Positions 1-8,229 of a DNA stretch of 64,000 nt are shown one piece after another (position 1 is the stretch's first letter; each line of letters starts with the position of its first letter). Source of the stretch: Ferrovibrio sp964218355 (GTDB lineage Bacteria > Pseudomonadota > Alphaproteobacteria > Ferrovibrionales > Ferrovibrionaceae); assembly GCF_964218355.1 (NCBI RefSeq), contig NZ_CAXPMC010000011.1, forward strand, positions 1 through 64,000, read 5' to 3'. The notes under the pieces are model-generated. The model made no database searches. It was not told where the DNA came from and worked only from the letters and a program-made list of their open reading frames with translations. Made by a program: the position numbers and the translations under genes.

Positions 1-127
1 GGGCGACAACGTGGCGATGGATGTCGAGCTGATCGCGCCGATCGCCATGGACGAAGGCCTGCGCTTCGCGATCCGCGAAGGCGGCCGCACCGTCGGCGCC
101 GGCGTCGTCGCCAAGGTCATCGCGTAA
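1..127 (+). CDS. tuf: Elongation factor Tu, C-terminal end (partial)
   Basis: Only the last 41 codons are in the window; the reading frame begins at base 2 and stops at 125-127. The tail reads GDNVAMDVELIAPIAMDEGL and later RFAIREGGRTVGAGVV, the conserved end of domain 3 of EF-Tu, the GTPase that delivers aminoacyl-tRNA to the ribosome. It lies 27 bases before rpsJ, the usual str-to-S10 junction in alphaproteobacteria, so co-transcription is likely. The call is secure although most of the gene lies upstream. Confidence 0.97.
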   Translation, partial: GDNVAMDVELIAPIAMDEGLRFAIREGGRTVGAGVVAKVIA

Positions 128-154
128 CTTCGGCGTCTAGCTGGGATAGATACG

Positions 155-463
155 ATGGACAGCCAGAATATCCGCATCCGCCTCAAGGCGTTCGATCATC
201 GCGTGCTCGACCAGAGCACCAGCGAGATCGTCAACACCGCGAAGCGTACCGGGGCGCGCGTGCGGGGCCCGATCCCGCTGCCGACTCATATCGAACGGTT
301 CACCGTGAACCGTTCGCCGCACGTCGACAAGAAGTCGCGTGAGCAGTTCGAGATCCGCACCCACAAGCGGCTGCTCGACATTGTCGACCCGACTCCGCAG
401 ACGGTGGACGCGCTGATGAAGCTCGACCTCGCCGCCGGCGTGGATGTCGAGATCAAGCTGTAA
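155..463 (+). CDS. rpsJ: 30S ribosomal protein S10 / NusJ
   Basis: This 102-residue protein matches the normal S10 length. It carries IRIRLKAFDHRVLDQS at the N-terminus and the GPIPLPTHIERFTVNRSPH block that contacts 16S rRNA. S10 sits in the 30S head and, in well-studied bacteria, also joins NusB in transcription antitermination. It is the first gene of the S10 operon. The ATG at 155 has only a weak purine-rich upstream stretch, so translation may be coupled to tuf. Confidence 0.98.
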   Translation: MDSQNIRIRLKAFDHRVLDQSTSEIVNTAKRTGARVRGPIPLPTHIERFTVNRSPHVDKKSREQFEIRTHKRLLDIVDPTPQTVDALMKLDLAAGVDVEIKL

Positions 464-476
464 GGGGATTGGGCCC

Positions 477-1160
477 ATGCGGACCGGATTGGTTGCACGC
501 AAGCTGGGAATGACCCGGCTGTTCACGGAGGACGGTACGCATGTGCCGGTCACCGTGCTGAAGGTGGACAACTGCCAGGTTGTGGCGCAGCGCACCGAGG
601 AGAAGGACGGTTACACCGCCCTCCAGGTCGGTGTCGATGCCGCCAAGCCGAAGAATGTCTCCAAGGCCATGCGCGGGCATTTCGCCAAGGCGAATGTCGA
701 GCCGAAGCGCAAGGTGGCTGAGTTCCGCGTCGCCGCCGAGGCGATGGTGGATGTTGGCGCCGAGCTGTCGGTGGAGCATTTCGTCGTCGGCCAGTTCGTC
801 GACGTCGTCGGCAACACCATCGGTAAGGGTTTTGCTGGTGTCATGAAGCGGCACAACTTCCGCGGTCTCGAAGCGACCCACGGCGTGTCGATCAGCCACC
901 GCAGCCACGGTTCGACCGGCCAGCGCCAGGATCCGGGCAAGGTGTTCAAGGGCAAGAAGATGGCCGGCCATATGGGCGACCGTCAGCGCACCCAGCAGAA
1001 CCTGCAGGTAATCCGCACTGACGCCGCCCGCGGCCTGATCATGCTGAAGGGCAGCGTGCCGGGTTCGGAAGGTCAGTATGTGTATGTCCGCGACGCGGTG
1101 AAGAAGCCGCGGCACAAGGACGTGCCGATGCCGGCCGCCCTCAAGGCCGCCGAGAAGTAA
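477..1160 (+). CDS. rplC: 50S ribosomal protein L3
   Basis: The product is 227 residues when started at the ATG at 477 (MRTGLVARKLGMTRLF), which follows a TAAGGGGATTGG ribosome-binding region; the frame is open upstream to 444 but that segment is not L3-like. The GVMKRHNFRGLEATHGVSIS and RQDPGKVFKGKKMAGHMG blocks are the L3 loop that reaches the peptidyl-transferase centre and the site of the usual Gln methylation. L3 is an early-assembly 23S rRNA binder. It begins 13 bases after rpsJ. Confidence 0.98.
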   Translation: MRTGLVARKLGMTRLFTEDGTHVPVTVLKVDNCQVVAQRTEEKDGYTALQVGVDAAKPKNVSKAMRGHFAKANVEPKRKVAEFRVAAEAMVDVGAELSVEHFVVGQFVDVVGNTIGKGFAGVMKRHNFRGLEATHGVSISHRSHGSTGQRQDPGKVFKGKKMAGHMGDRQRTQQNLQVIRTDAARGLIMLKGSVPGSEGQYVYVRDAVKKPRHKDVPMPAALKAAEK

Positions 1161-1172
1161 GGGTAGACAGCC

Positions 1173-1805
1173 ATGGCCGAGACGATTGAAGTCGGCGTGA
1201 CCGACCTGGAGAACAAGTCCGCGGGCAAGCTTGCGCTGTCCAAGGACGTGTTCGGCCTGCCGCCGCGCGCAGACCTGCTGCAGCGCTACGTGATCTGGCA
1301 GCTGGCCAAGCGCCAGCAGGGCACGCACAAATCCAAGACCTATGGTGAGGTTGCCGGTTCGACCCGCAAGATCATCAAGCAGAAGGGTTCGGGCGGCGCC
1401 CGCCACGGCGGCATCCGCGCCCCGCAGTTCCGCGGCGGCGGCAAGGCGTTTGGCCCGGTGCCGCACAGCCATGCCATCGACCTGCCCAAGAAGGTCCGCA
1501 AGCTGGCCCTGAAGACCGCGCTGTCGACCAAGCTGGCCGAAGGCAAGCTCAAGGTTGTCGACGCGGCGGTTCTCAAGGATGCCAAGACCAAGGACCTGGC
1601 CGGCAAGCTGAAGGGCCTTGGCCTGGAGAGCGCGCTGCTGATCGACGGCAAGGCGGTGGACGAGAATTTTGCCCGCGCCGCCCGTTCGCTCCGCAATCTC
1701 GATGTGCTGCCGGAGCAGGGCGCCAACGTCTATGACATCCTGCGCCGTGACACCCTGGTGCTGACCAAGGCCGCGGTCGAGGCTCTGGAGGCTCGCCTGA
1801 AATGA
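1173..1805 (+). CDS. rplD: 50S ribosomal protein L4
   Basis: The 210-residue protein has the L4 exit-tunnel extension around residues 45-90 (GGARHGGIRAPQFRGGGKAFG). L4 binds domain I of 23S rRNA and in E. coli represses its own S10 operon; whether that holds here is not visible. It lies 12 bases after rplC, and its stop overlaps the rplW start by four bases (ATGA), implying translational coupling. Confidence 0.98.
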   Translation: MAETIEVGVTDLENKSAGKLALSKDVFGLPPRADLLQRYVIWQLAKRQQGTHKSKTYGEVAGSTRKIIKQKGSGGARHGGIRAPQFRGGGKAFGPVPHSHAIDLPKKVRKLALKTALSTKLAEGKLKVVDAAVLKDAKTKDLAGKLKGLGLESALLIDGKAVDENFARAARSLRNLDVLPEQGANVYDILRRDTLVLTKAAVEALEARLK

Positions 1806-2095
1806 GCAATCTCAACCACTACGACGTGATCCTTTCGCCGGTGATCACCGAAAAGGCGACCCGTACTTCCGAGTACAATCAGGTCACTTTCCGGGTTCCG
1901 CTCGAGGCCACCAAGCCGCAGATCAAGGCCGCCGTCGAGGCGCTGTTCAAGGTCAAGGTTATGGCGGTGAACACCCTGCGGTCGAAGGGCAAGACCAAGA
2001 TGTTCCGTGGCCAGCCGGGCAAGCGCTCCGACTGGAAGAAGGCGATGGTCACCCTCGCCGACGGCCACAAGATCGACGTGACGACGGGAATCTGA
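1802..2095 (+). CDS. rplW: 50S ribosomal protein L23
   Basis: This 97-residue protein has the L23 opening YDVILSPVITEKATR and the lysine/arginine-rich 23S contact region KGKTKMFRGQPGKRSDWKK. L23 lies at the exit of the nascent-chain tunnel and docks trigger factor and SRP. The gene overlaps rplD by four bases and ends five bases before rplB. Confidence 0.98.
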   Translation: MSNLNHYDVILSPVITEKATRTSEYNQVTFRVPLEATKPQIKAAVEALFKVKVMAVNTLRSKGKTKMFRGQPGKRSDWKKAMVTLADGHKIDVTTGI

Positions 2096-2099
2096 CGCC

Positions 2100-2936
2100 A
2101 TGGCTCTGAAGAATTACAAGCCGGTAACGCCGTCGACCCGCGGCCTGGTCCTGATCGACCGCTCGCAGCTCTACAAGGGCCGCCCGGTCAAGGAACTGAC
2201 CGAGGGTCTGAAGAAGACCGGCGGCCGCAACAACACCGGTCGCATCACCACCCGTCATATCGGCGGCGGCCACAAGCGCCGCTATCGCATGATCGACTTC
2301 AAGCGCCGCAAGTTCGATGTCGGTGCGAGCGTCGAGCGGATCGAATACGATCCGAACCGGACGGCTTTCATCGCGCTGCTGAAGTATGATGACGGCGAGC
2401 TGGCCTATATCCTGGCGCCGCAGCGCCTGAAGGTCGGCGACCGCGTCATTGCCGGCGAGAAGGTCGACATCAAGCCGGGCAATGCCATGCCGATGAAGTC
2501 GATCCCGGTCGGCACCATCATCCACAATGTGGAGATGAAGCCGGGCAAGGGCGGCCAGATGGCCCGTTCGGCCGGCAGCTTCGTCCAGCTGGTCGGTAAG
2601 GACCAGGGCATGGCCCTGCTGCGCCTGGCTTCCGGCGAGCAGCGCCTGGTGCAGGCCGAGTGCATGGCCACCATCGGTGCGGTGTCCAATCCGGACAACC
2701 AGAACACCAAGCTCGGCAAGGCCGGCCGCAAGCGCTGGTTGGGCGTGCGCCCGACTGTGCGCGGTGTTGCCATGAACCCGATCGACCATCCGCATGGTGG
2801 TGGTGAGGGCCGGACCTCGGGCGGTCGCCATCCGGTGACCCCGTGGGGCAAGAACACCAAGGGCAAGCGCACCCGTAACAATAAGCGGACGCAGAATATG
2901 ATCCTGCGCCGCCGCCCGTCGGGCAAGCATAGCTGA
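2100..2936 (+). CDS. rplB: 50S ribosomal protein L2
   Basis: The 278-residue protein has the typical L2 length. The C-terminal motif RGVAMNPIDHPHGGGEGRTS contains the invariant histidine region near the peptidyl-transferase centre. The RNA-binding core begins around residue 60. L2 is required for subunit association and peptide-bond formation. It is followed after 20 bases by rpsS. Confidence 0.98.
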   Translation: MALKNYKPVTPSTRGLVLIDRSQLYKGRPVKELTEGLKKTGGRNNTGRITTRHIGGGHKRRYRMIDFKRRKFDVGASVERIEYDPNRTAFIALLKYDDGELAYILAPQRLKVGDRVIAGEKVDIKPGNAMPMKSIPVGTIIHNVEMKPGKGGQMARSAGSFVQLVGKDQGMALLRLASGEQRLVQAECMATIGAVSNPDNQNTKLGKAGRKRWLGVRPTVRGVAMNPIDHPHGGGEGRTSGGRHPVTPWGKNTKGKRTRNNKRTQNMILRRRPSGKHS

Positions 2937-2956
2937 TCGGGCTAGGAGGTTAGGTC

Positions 2957-3232
2957 GTGGCACGTTCTGTCTGGAAAGGCCCGTTCGTAGACGGGTATCT
3001 GCTGAATAAGGCCGACAAGGTGGCGTCGTCGGGTCGCAAGGAGGTCATCAAGACCTGGTCGCGGCGTTCGACGATCATGCCGCAGTTCGTCGGCCAGACC
3101 TTCGGCGTCCACAACGGCAACAAGTTCATCCCGGTGCTGGTTACCGAGGAAATGGTCGGGCACAAGTTCGGCGAGTTCTCGCCGACCCGCACGTTCCACG
3201 GTCACAGCGCCGACAAGAAGGCGAAGAAGTAA
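2957..3232 (+). CDS. rpsS: 30S ribosomal protein S19
   Basis: The 91-residue protein starts at GTG 2957, seven bases after a strong CTAGGAGGT site (2942-2950). It shows RSVWKGPFVDGYLL and TRTFHGHSADKKAKK, the two S19 signatures. S19 binds 16S rRNA in the 30S head with S13. The non-ATG start is supported by the Shine-Dalgarno position and by family length. Confidence 0.98.
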   Translation: MARSVWKGPFVDGYLLNKADKVASSGRKEVIKTWSRRSTIMPQFVGQTFGVHNGNKFIPVLVTEEMVGHKFGEFSPTRTFHGHSADKKAKK

Positions 3233-3234
3233 CC

Positions 3235-3675
3235 ATGGGCAAGCAGGCGCGCGAATCCCGCCTCGGCGAGAACGAGGCGATGGCGGTGGGCCGGAATATC
3301 CGGGTCAGCCCCCGCAAACTCGGCGTGGTCGCCGGCCTGATCCGCGGCAAGCGGGTCGAGGCGGCCCTGTCGGAGCTGACTTTCTCCAAGCGGCGCATCG
3401 CCAAGGATGTCCGCAAGGTGCTGCAGTCGGCGATCGCCAATGCCGAGAACAACCACCAGCTCGACGTCGATCGTCTGGTCGTTGCCGAGGCCAGCGTCGG
3501 CAAGGGCCTGGTGATGCGGCGCTTCCATGCCCGCGCCCGCGGTCGTGGCGCCAAGATCCTGAAGCCGTTCAGCCACATCACCATTGTTGTGCGCGAGCGC
3601 GAGGAAGAGAAGAAGGCTCCGGCCAAGGCCAAGACGAAGTCGGCCGCGGTGCAGCAGAGCGGGGAGCAGGCGTAA
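3235..3675 (+). CDS. rplV: 50S ribosomal protein L22
   Basis: The product is 146 residues, longer than the roughly 110-residue E. coli protein because of a 15-residue N-terminal and a Lys/Ala-rich C-terminal extension (AKAKTKSAAVQQSGEQA); such tails are common in alphaproteobacteria. The core NIRVSPRKLGVVAGLIRGK and RARGRGAKILKPFSHITIVV are diagnostic. L22's beta-hairpin lines the exit tunnel. It starts two bases after rpsS and its stop overlaps the rpsC start by one base. An alternative start at MAVGRNIRV (3280) would remove the N-terminal extension. Confidence 0.96.
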   Translation: MGKQARESRLGENEAMAVGRNIRVSPRKLGVVAGLIRGKRVEAALSELTFSKRRIAKDVRKVLQSAIANAENNHQLDVDRLVVAEASVGKGLVMRRFHARARGRGAKILKPFSHITIVVREREEEKKAPAKAKTKSAAVQQSGEQA

Positions 3676-4373
3676 TGGGTCAGAAAGTCAATCCGGTCGG
3701 GCTTCGCCTCGGCATCAACCGCACCTGGGATTCCCGCTGGTATTCCAGCGACAAGGAGTATGCCGGTCTGCTGCACGAGGATCTGAAGATCCGCAAGTAT
3801 CTCGAGCAGCGCCTGGCCCAGGCCGGCGTTGCCCGCATCGTCATCGAGCGGCCGGCCAAGAAGGCCCGCATCACCATCCACTCGGCCCGTCCGGGTGTGG
3901 TGATCGGCAAGAAGGGCGCCGATATCGAGAAGCTGCGTTCCGATCTGGCCAAGATGACCAAGTCGGAAGTGCATCTGAACATCGTCGAGATCCGCAAGCC
4001 GGAGCTGGATGCCAAGCTGGTGGCCGAGAATATCGCCCAGCAGCTGGAGCGTCGCGTTGCCTTCCGCCGCGCCATGAAGCGCGCTGTGCAGTCGGCGATG
4101 CGCCTGGGCGCCGGCGGCATCCGCATCACCTGCGGCGGCCGTCTCGGCGGTGCGGAAATCGCCCGCGTTGAATGGTATCGCGAAGGCCGCGTGCCCCTGC
4201 ATACCCTGCGCGCCGATGTGGATTTCGCCCGCTCGACCGCCAAGACTGCCTATGGCAGCTGCGGCGTGAAGGTGTGGGTGTTCAAGGGTGAGATCATGGC
4301 TCATGACCCGATGGCCCAGGACAAGCGCCTGGCCGACCAGGTTCAGGGCCATCAGGGCGGCCGCCAGGGCTGA
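3675..4373 (+). CDS. rpsC: 30S ribosomal protein S3
   Basis: The 232-residue protein begins MGQKVNPVGLRLGINRTW. It contains the KH-type RNA-binding domain with RPGVVIGKKGADIEKL near residues 74-89 and the C-terminal block GRLGGAEIARVEWYREGRVP. S3 forms part of the mRNA entry tunnel. It is joined to rplV by a TAATG overlap. Confidence 0.98.
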   Translation: MGQKVNPVGLRLGINRTWDSRWYSSDKEYAGLLHEDLKIRKYLEQRLAQAGVARIVIERPAKKARITIHSARPGVVIGKKGADIEKLRSDLAKMTKSEVHLNIVEIRKPELDAKLVAENIAQQLERRVAFRRAMKRAVQSAMRLGAGGIRITCGGRLGGAEIARVEWYREGRVPLHTLRADVDFARSTAKTAYGSCGVKVWVFKGEIMAHDPMAQDKRLADQVQGHQGGRQG

Positions 4374-4390
4374 TCCGGGAGTAACGAGCG

Positions 4391-4810
4391 ATGTTGCAAC
4401 CGAAGCGTACAAAGTTCCGTAAGGCCTTCAAGGGCCGCATCCACGGTGTTGCCAAGGGCGGCACGGCGCTGAATTTCGGCGCCTTCGGCCTGAAGGCAAT
4501 GGAGCCGGCGCGCGTCACCGCTCGCCAGATCGAGGCCTGCCGCCGGGCGATCACCCGTCACATCAAGCGCCAGGGCCGCATGTGGATCCGCGTCTTCCCG
4601 GACGTGCCGGTATCGAAGAAGCCGGCCGAAGTCCGCATGGGTTCGGGCAAGGGTTCGCCCGAGCTCTGGGTCTGCCGCGTGAAGCCGGGCCGGGTGATGT
4701 TCGAGCTGGACGGCATTCCGGCGGCGCTGGCCAAGGAAGCCTTCGAGCTGGGCGCCGCCAAGCTGCCGATCCGCACCAAAGTCATCACCCGTCTGGGTGA
4801 GGGAGCGTAA
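4391..4810 (+). CDS. rplP: 50S ribosomal protein L16
   Basis: The 139-residue protein shows MLQPKRTKFRKAFKGRIHG and the tRNA-contact region MGSGKGSPELWVCRVKPGRV. L16 lies near the A-site on the 50S subunit and is a late-assembly protein. It follows rpsC by 17 bases and precedes rpmC by three bases. Confidence 0.98.
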   Translation: MLQPKRTKFRKAFKGRIHGVAKGGTALNFGAFGLKAMEPARVTARQIEACRRAITRHIKRQGRMWIRVFPDVPVSKKPAEVRMGSGKGSPELWVCRVKPGRVMFELDGIPAALAKEAFELGAAKLPIRTKVITRLGEGA

Positions 4811-4813
4811 GTC

Positions 4814-5014
4814 ATGAAGGCGAGCGAACTGGTCGGCAAGACCAAGGACGAACTGATTACCAAACTGACCGACCTGAAGAAGGAGCAGTTCAACCTGCGC
4901 TTCCAGAAGGCGACCGGCCAGCTTGAGAATACCGCGCGCGTCCGTCAGGTGCGCCGGGATATCGCCCGTGTACGGACCGCGCTCGGCCAGCCGGCCGGCG
5001 CCAAGCGGGCGTAA
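4814..5014 (+). CDS. rpmC: 50S ribosomal protein L29
   Basis: The 66-residue all-helical protein has the L29 core LTDLKKEQFNLRFQKATGQL followed by VRQVRRDIARVRTAL. It sits beside L23 at the tunnel exit. It is placed between rplP and rpsQ as in nearly all bacteria. Confidence 0.97.
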   Translation: MKASELVGKTKDELITKLTDLKKEQFNLRFQKATGQLENTARVRQVRRDIARVRTALGQPAGAKRA

Positions 5015-5025
5015 GGAGAGACGAG

Positions 5026-5262
5026 ATGCCGAAGCGCGTATTGCAGGGCGTCGTGGTGAGCAACAAGGGCAACAAGACCGTCGTCGTGAAAGTCGAACGG
5101 CGGATCATGGACCCCGTGTACAAGAAGTTCATCCGCCGTTCGAAGAATTACCATGCTCATGATGAGAACAACGTCCACAAGGAAGGGGACGTTGTGTGGA
5201 TCGAGGAAGCACGACCGATTTCCAAGCTGAAACGCTGGGTCGTCCTCGAGAACGCCTCCTGA
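5026..5262 (+). CDS. rpsQ: 30S ribosomal protein S17
   Basis: The 78-residue OB-fold protein begins MPKRVLQGVVVSNKGNKTVV and has KKFIRRSKNYHAHDENN followed by the EARPISKLKRW signature. S17 is a primary 16S rRNA binder of the 30S body. An AAGGAGA site precedes the ATG at 5026. A 34-base gap separates it from rplN. Confidence 0.98.
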   Translation: MPKRVLQGVVVSNKGNKTVVVKVERRIMDPVYKKFIRRSKNYHAHDENNVHKEGDVVWIEEARPISKLKRWVVLENAS

Positions 5263-5296
5263 GCCGACACCGGATATTTAGCGAGGTATAGGTCCA

Positions 5297-5665
5297 ATGA
5301 TCCAGGTGGAAACCAATCTCGACGTCGCCGACAATTCGGGCGCGCGCCGGGTCCAGTGCATCAAGGTGCTGGGCGGTTCGAAGCGCAAGACGGCCCAGGT
5401 CGGTGATATCATCGTGGTGTCCGTGAAGGACGCCATTCCACGCGGCCGCGTGAAGAAGGGTGACGTGCATCGCGCCGTCATCGTGCGCACCGCCAAGGAA
5501 ATCCGTCGCCCCGACGGCAGCGCCATCCGCTTCGACCGCAATGCAGCCGTGCTGATCAACAAGCAGCAGGAGCCGATCGGCACCCGTATCTTCGGGCCGG
5601 TCACCCGCGAGCTGCGTGTGAAGGGGCACATGAAGATCATTTCTCTGGCGCCGGAGGTGCTCTGA
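5297..5665 (+). CDS. rplN: 50S ribosomal protein L14
   Basis: The 122-residue protein is the canonical L14 length with MIQVETNLDVADNSGARRV and the C-terminal RIFGPVTRELR block. L14 sits on the subunit interface and contacts 16S helix 14. It opens the spc part of the cluster; I see no clear promoter in the short gap after rpsQ, so it is probably read through from upstream. Confidence 0.98.
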   Translation: MIQVETNLDVADNSGARRVQCIKVLGGSKRKTAQVGDIIVVSVKDAIPRGRVKKGDVHRAVIVRTAKEIRRPDGSAIRFDRNAAVLINKQQEPIGTRIFGPVTRELRVKGHMKIISLAPEVL

Positions 5666-5668
5666 GCC

Positions 5669-5992
5669 ATGGCCGAGAAGTTCAAAATCAAGAAGGGCGA
5701 CAAGGTCGTCATCACCTCCGGCCGCTCCAAGGGAGCGACCGGTGAGGTGCTGCACGTTGATCGCATCATGGACCGTGTCGTCGTGCAGGGCGCCAACAAG
5801 GTGACCAAGCATGTCAAGCCGGGCCGTGCCACGGCCGGCGGCATCGAGGAGCGCGAGGCCCCGGTCCACGTTTCCAACGTGATGCATGCCGATCCGAAGG
5901 ACGGCAAGCCGACCCGCGTTGGCTACAAGTTTCTGGATGATGGTCGCAAGGTGCGCGTTGCCAAGCGCTCCGGCGAAGTCATCGACCGTTGA
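5669..5992 (+). CDS. rplX: 50S ribosomal protein L24
   Basis: The 107-residue protein contains a KOW motif near residues 8-35 (KKGDKVVITSGRSKGATGEV) and the GGIEEREAPVHVSNVMH segment. L24 initiates 50S assembly on 23S domain I. It follows rplN by three bases. Confidence 0.98.
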   Translation: MAEKFKIKKGDKVVITSGRSKGATGEVLHVDRIMDRVVVQGANKVTKHVKPGRATAGGIEEREAPVHVSNVMHADPKDGKPTRVGYKFLDDGRKVRVAKRSGEVIDR

Positions 5993-6006
5993 TGGAGGGT
6001 GATGCA

Positions 6007-6552
6007 ATGAACGCTCCCCGCATGAAGGACATCTACGAGAACCAGGTTCGCAAGCAGCTGATCGAGAAGTTCGGCTACAAGAACCCGATGGAGGTTCCGC
6101 GGATCGAGAAGATCGTGATCAACATGGGTGTCGGCGAAGCCGCCCAGGACTCCAAGAAGGTCCAGGCTGCGGTGACCGAGCTGGCCGCCATCACCGGCCA
6201 GAAGCCGGTGACGACCAAGGCCCGCAAGGCGATCGCGAACTTCAAGCTGCGCGAGGGCCAGCCGGTCGGCTGCAAGGTTACCCTGCGCCGCCAGCACATG
6301 TACGAGTTCCTCGACCGCCTGATTAACATCGCGCTGCCGCGCGTGCGCGACTTCCGTGGCGTTCCGGGCAAGAGCTTCGACGGCCGTGGCAATTATGCCC
6401 TGGGCCTGAAGGAGCAGCTGATCTTCCCGGAGATCAACTACGACAAGATCGACGAGGTCCGCGGCATGGACATCATCATCTGCACGACGGCGAAGACGGA
6501 TGAGGAGGCCAAGGCCCTGCTGGCCGGCTTCCGCATGCCGTTCCAGAACTGA
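6007..6552 (+). CDS. rplE: 50S ribosomal protein L5
   Basis: Started at ATG 6007 the product is 181 residues, close to the usual 179. A GGAGGG site (5994-5999) supports this over in-frame upstream codons at 5989 (TTG) and 5992 (ATG), which overlap the rplX stop and leave no site. Diagnostic segments are VPRIEKIVINMGVGEA, the P-site tRNA loop ITGQKPVTTKARKAIANFKL, and INYDKIDEVRGMDI. L5 binds 5S rRNA. Confidence 0.97.
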   Translation: MNAPRMKDIYENQVRKQLIEKFGYKNPMEVPRIEKIVINMGVGEAAQDSKKVQAAVTELAAITGQKPVTTKARKAIANFKLREGQPVGCKVTLRRQHMYEFLDRLINIALPRVRDFRGVPGKSFDGRGNYALGLKEQLIFPEINYDKIDEVRGMDIIICTTAKTDEEAKALLAGFRMPFQN

Positions 6553-6572
6553 GCCGGGAAAGGATCGCTGAA

Positions 6573-6878
6573 ATGGCGAAGACGAGTTCCGTCGAAAAGA
6601 ACAAGCGCCGCGAGAAGCTGTCCGCGCAGTATGCGGCGAAGCGCGCCAAGCTGAAGGCCACGATCAAGAACAAGAGCGTGTCGCCGGAAGAGCGCTTCGA
6701 AGCTGCCCTGAAGCTGGCCGAGATGCCCCGCAACTCCGCCAAGATCCGCGTGCGCAACCGCTGCGAAATCACCGGCCGTCCGCGTGCCGTGTACCGCAAG
6801 CTGAAGCTGTCGCGCAACATGCTGCGTGAGCTGGCCTCGATGGGCCAGATCCCGGGCATGGTCAAGTCGAGCTGGTAA
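6573..6878 (+). CDS. rpsN: 30S ribosomal protein S14 (zinc-free type)
   Basis: The 101-residue long-form S14 lacks the two CxxC pairs of the zinc-binding short form; only one cysteine (NRCEITGRPRAVYRK) is present. It sits in the 30S head near S19 and S3. It lies 20 bases after rplE with an AAAGGATCG site upstream. Confidence 0.97.
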   Translation: MAKTSSVEKNKRREKLSAQYAAKRAKLKATIKNKSVSPEERFEAALKLAEMPRNSAKIRVRNRCEITGRPRAVYRKLKLSRNMLRELASMGQIPGMVKSSW

Positions 6879-6890
6879 GGAGATACGAGC

Positions 6891-7286
6891 ATGGCTCTTA
6901 CCGATCCCCTTGGCGATATGCTGACCCGCATCCGCAACGGCCAGCAGGCAGGCAAGTCCGCCATCGGCTGCCCGGCCTCGAAGCTGCGGATGAATGTCCT
7001 CGAGGTCCTCAAGAAGGAAGGCTATATCCGCGGCTACGAGCTGCTGGAGGATGGCAACAAGCGCAACCTGCGCATCGAGCTGAAGTATTATGAAGGCGAG
7101 CCGGTCATCCGGGCCATCGACCGCGTGTCGACCCCGGGCCGCCGGGTCTATTCGGCCATCAAGGATCTGGGCAAGGTCCGCGGCGGCCTCGGGATTTCGA
7201 TCCTGTCGACCCCGCGTGGCGTGATGTCCGATGTCGAGGCCCGCGCTGCCAATGTCGGCGGCGAAGTCCTCTGCCGCGTATTCTGA
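6891..7286 (+). CDS. rpsH: 30S ribosomal protein S8
   Basis: The 131-residue protein has DPLGDMLTRIRNGQQAGK and the C-terminal GISILSTPRGVMSDVEAR signature. S8 is a primary 16S rRNA binder and in E. coli the translational repressor of the spc operon. An AAGGAGA site precedes the start. Confidence 0.98.
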   Translation: MALTDPLGDMLTRIRNGQQAGKSAIGCPASKLRMNVLEVLKKEGYIRGYELLEDGNKRNLRIELKYYEGEPVIRAIDRVSTPGRRVYSAIKDLGKVRGGLGISILSTPRGVMSDVEARAANVGGEVLCRVF

Positions 7287-7297
7287 GGAGTGTGACC

Positions 7298-7831
7298 ATG
7301 TCGCGTATCGGCAAGCATCCGGTTCCGGTGCCGCAGGGCGTGCAGGTCCAGCTGGCCGGCCAGACCCTGACCGCGAAAGGCCCGAAGGGCGAGCTCAAGC
7401 TCACCGTCGTGGACGATCTGTCGGTGGAAATGGCGGACAGCAAGATCACCGTCAAGCCGCGCCAGGCCACGCGCCGCGGCCGCTCCATGTGGGGCATGCA
7501 GCGCACCCTGGTCAGCAACCTGGTGAAAGGCGTCAAGGACGGCTTCACCCAGGAGCTGGAAATCAATGGCGTCGGCCTGCGTGCGGCGATGCAGGGCAAG
7601 AACCTGCAGCTGAACATGGGCTTCAGCCATGAAGTCCTCTATCCGATCCCGGCGGGCATCGAGATCAAGGTGGAAAAGCCCACCTCGATCAAGATCACCG
7701 GTGCGAACAAGCAGCTGGTCGGCCAGGTTGCCGCGGAAATCCGCGCGATCAAGCCCCCCGAGCCCTACAAGGGCAAGGGCATCAAGTATGTTGATGAGAC
7801 CATCCTGCGCAAGGAAGGCAAGAAGAAGTAA
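7298..7831 (+). CDS. rplF: 50S ribosomal protein L6
   Basis: The 177-residue protein starts at ATG 7298 (MSRIGKHPVPVPQGV), eight bases after GAGGAG; an in-frame GTG at 7292 is too close to that site. Two tandem L6 folds are visible, with the C-terminal signature PPEPYKGKGIKY. L6 lies near the sarcin-ricin loop. The gene ends ten bases before rplR. Confidence 0.98.
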   Translation: MSRIGKHPVPVPQGVQVQLAGQTLTAKGPKGELKLTVVDDLSVEMADSKITVKPRQATRRGRSMWGMQRTLVSNLVKGVKDGFTQELEINGVGLRAAMQGKNLQLNMGFSHEVLYPIPAGIEIKVEKPTSIKITGANKQLVGQVAAEIRAIKPPEPYKGKGIKYVDETILRKEGKKK

Positions 7832-7841
7832 GGGCCGCGCC

Positions 7842-8213
7842 ATGAGCATCAAGACCCGCCTGAACGCTCTCAACGAGCGCCGCAAGGAACGCAACCGCAC
7901 CCGCATCCGGGCCGCCGCCCATGGCCGTGCCCGGCTGAGCGTGCATCGTTCCTCGCGTTACATCTATGCGCAGGTGATCGATGACGCCAATGGCGTCACC
8001 CTGGCCTCGGCTTCCTCGCTGGAGCCGGGTCTGCGCGGTTCGCTGAAGACCGGTGCCGACACCAAGGCGGCTTCGGAGGTCGGCAAGCTGATTGCCGAGC
8101 GTGCCAAGGCTGCCGGCGTCACCGAGGTGATCTTCGATCGCGGCGCCTATCTCTTCCACGGGCGCATCAAGGCGCTGGCTGACGCGGCGCGCGAAGCCGG
8201 TCTGAGTTTCTGA
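7842..8213 (+). CDS. rplR: 50S ribosomal protein L18
   Basis: The 123-residue protein starts at ATG 7842 (MSIKTRLNALNERRKERNRT); the frame is open further upstream but that is an out-of-frame reading of rplF. The basic N-terminus and FDRGAYLFHGRIKALADAAR are the 5S rRNA-binding L18 features. Confidence 0.97.
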   Translation: MSIKTRLNALNERRKERNRTRIRAAAHGRARLSVHRSSRYIYAQVIDDANGVTLASASSLEPGLRGSLKTGADTKAASEVGKLIAERAKAAGVTEVIFDRGAYLFHGRIKALADAAREAGLSF

Positions 8214-8229
8214 GAAAGGTTTGGGTACA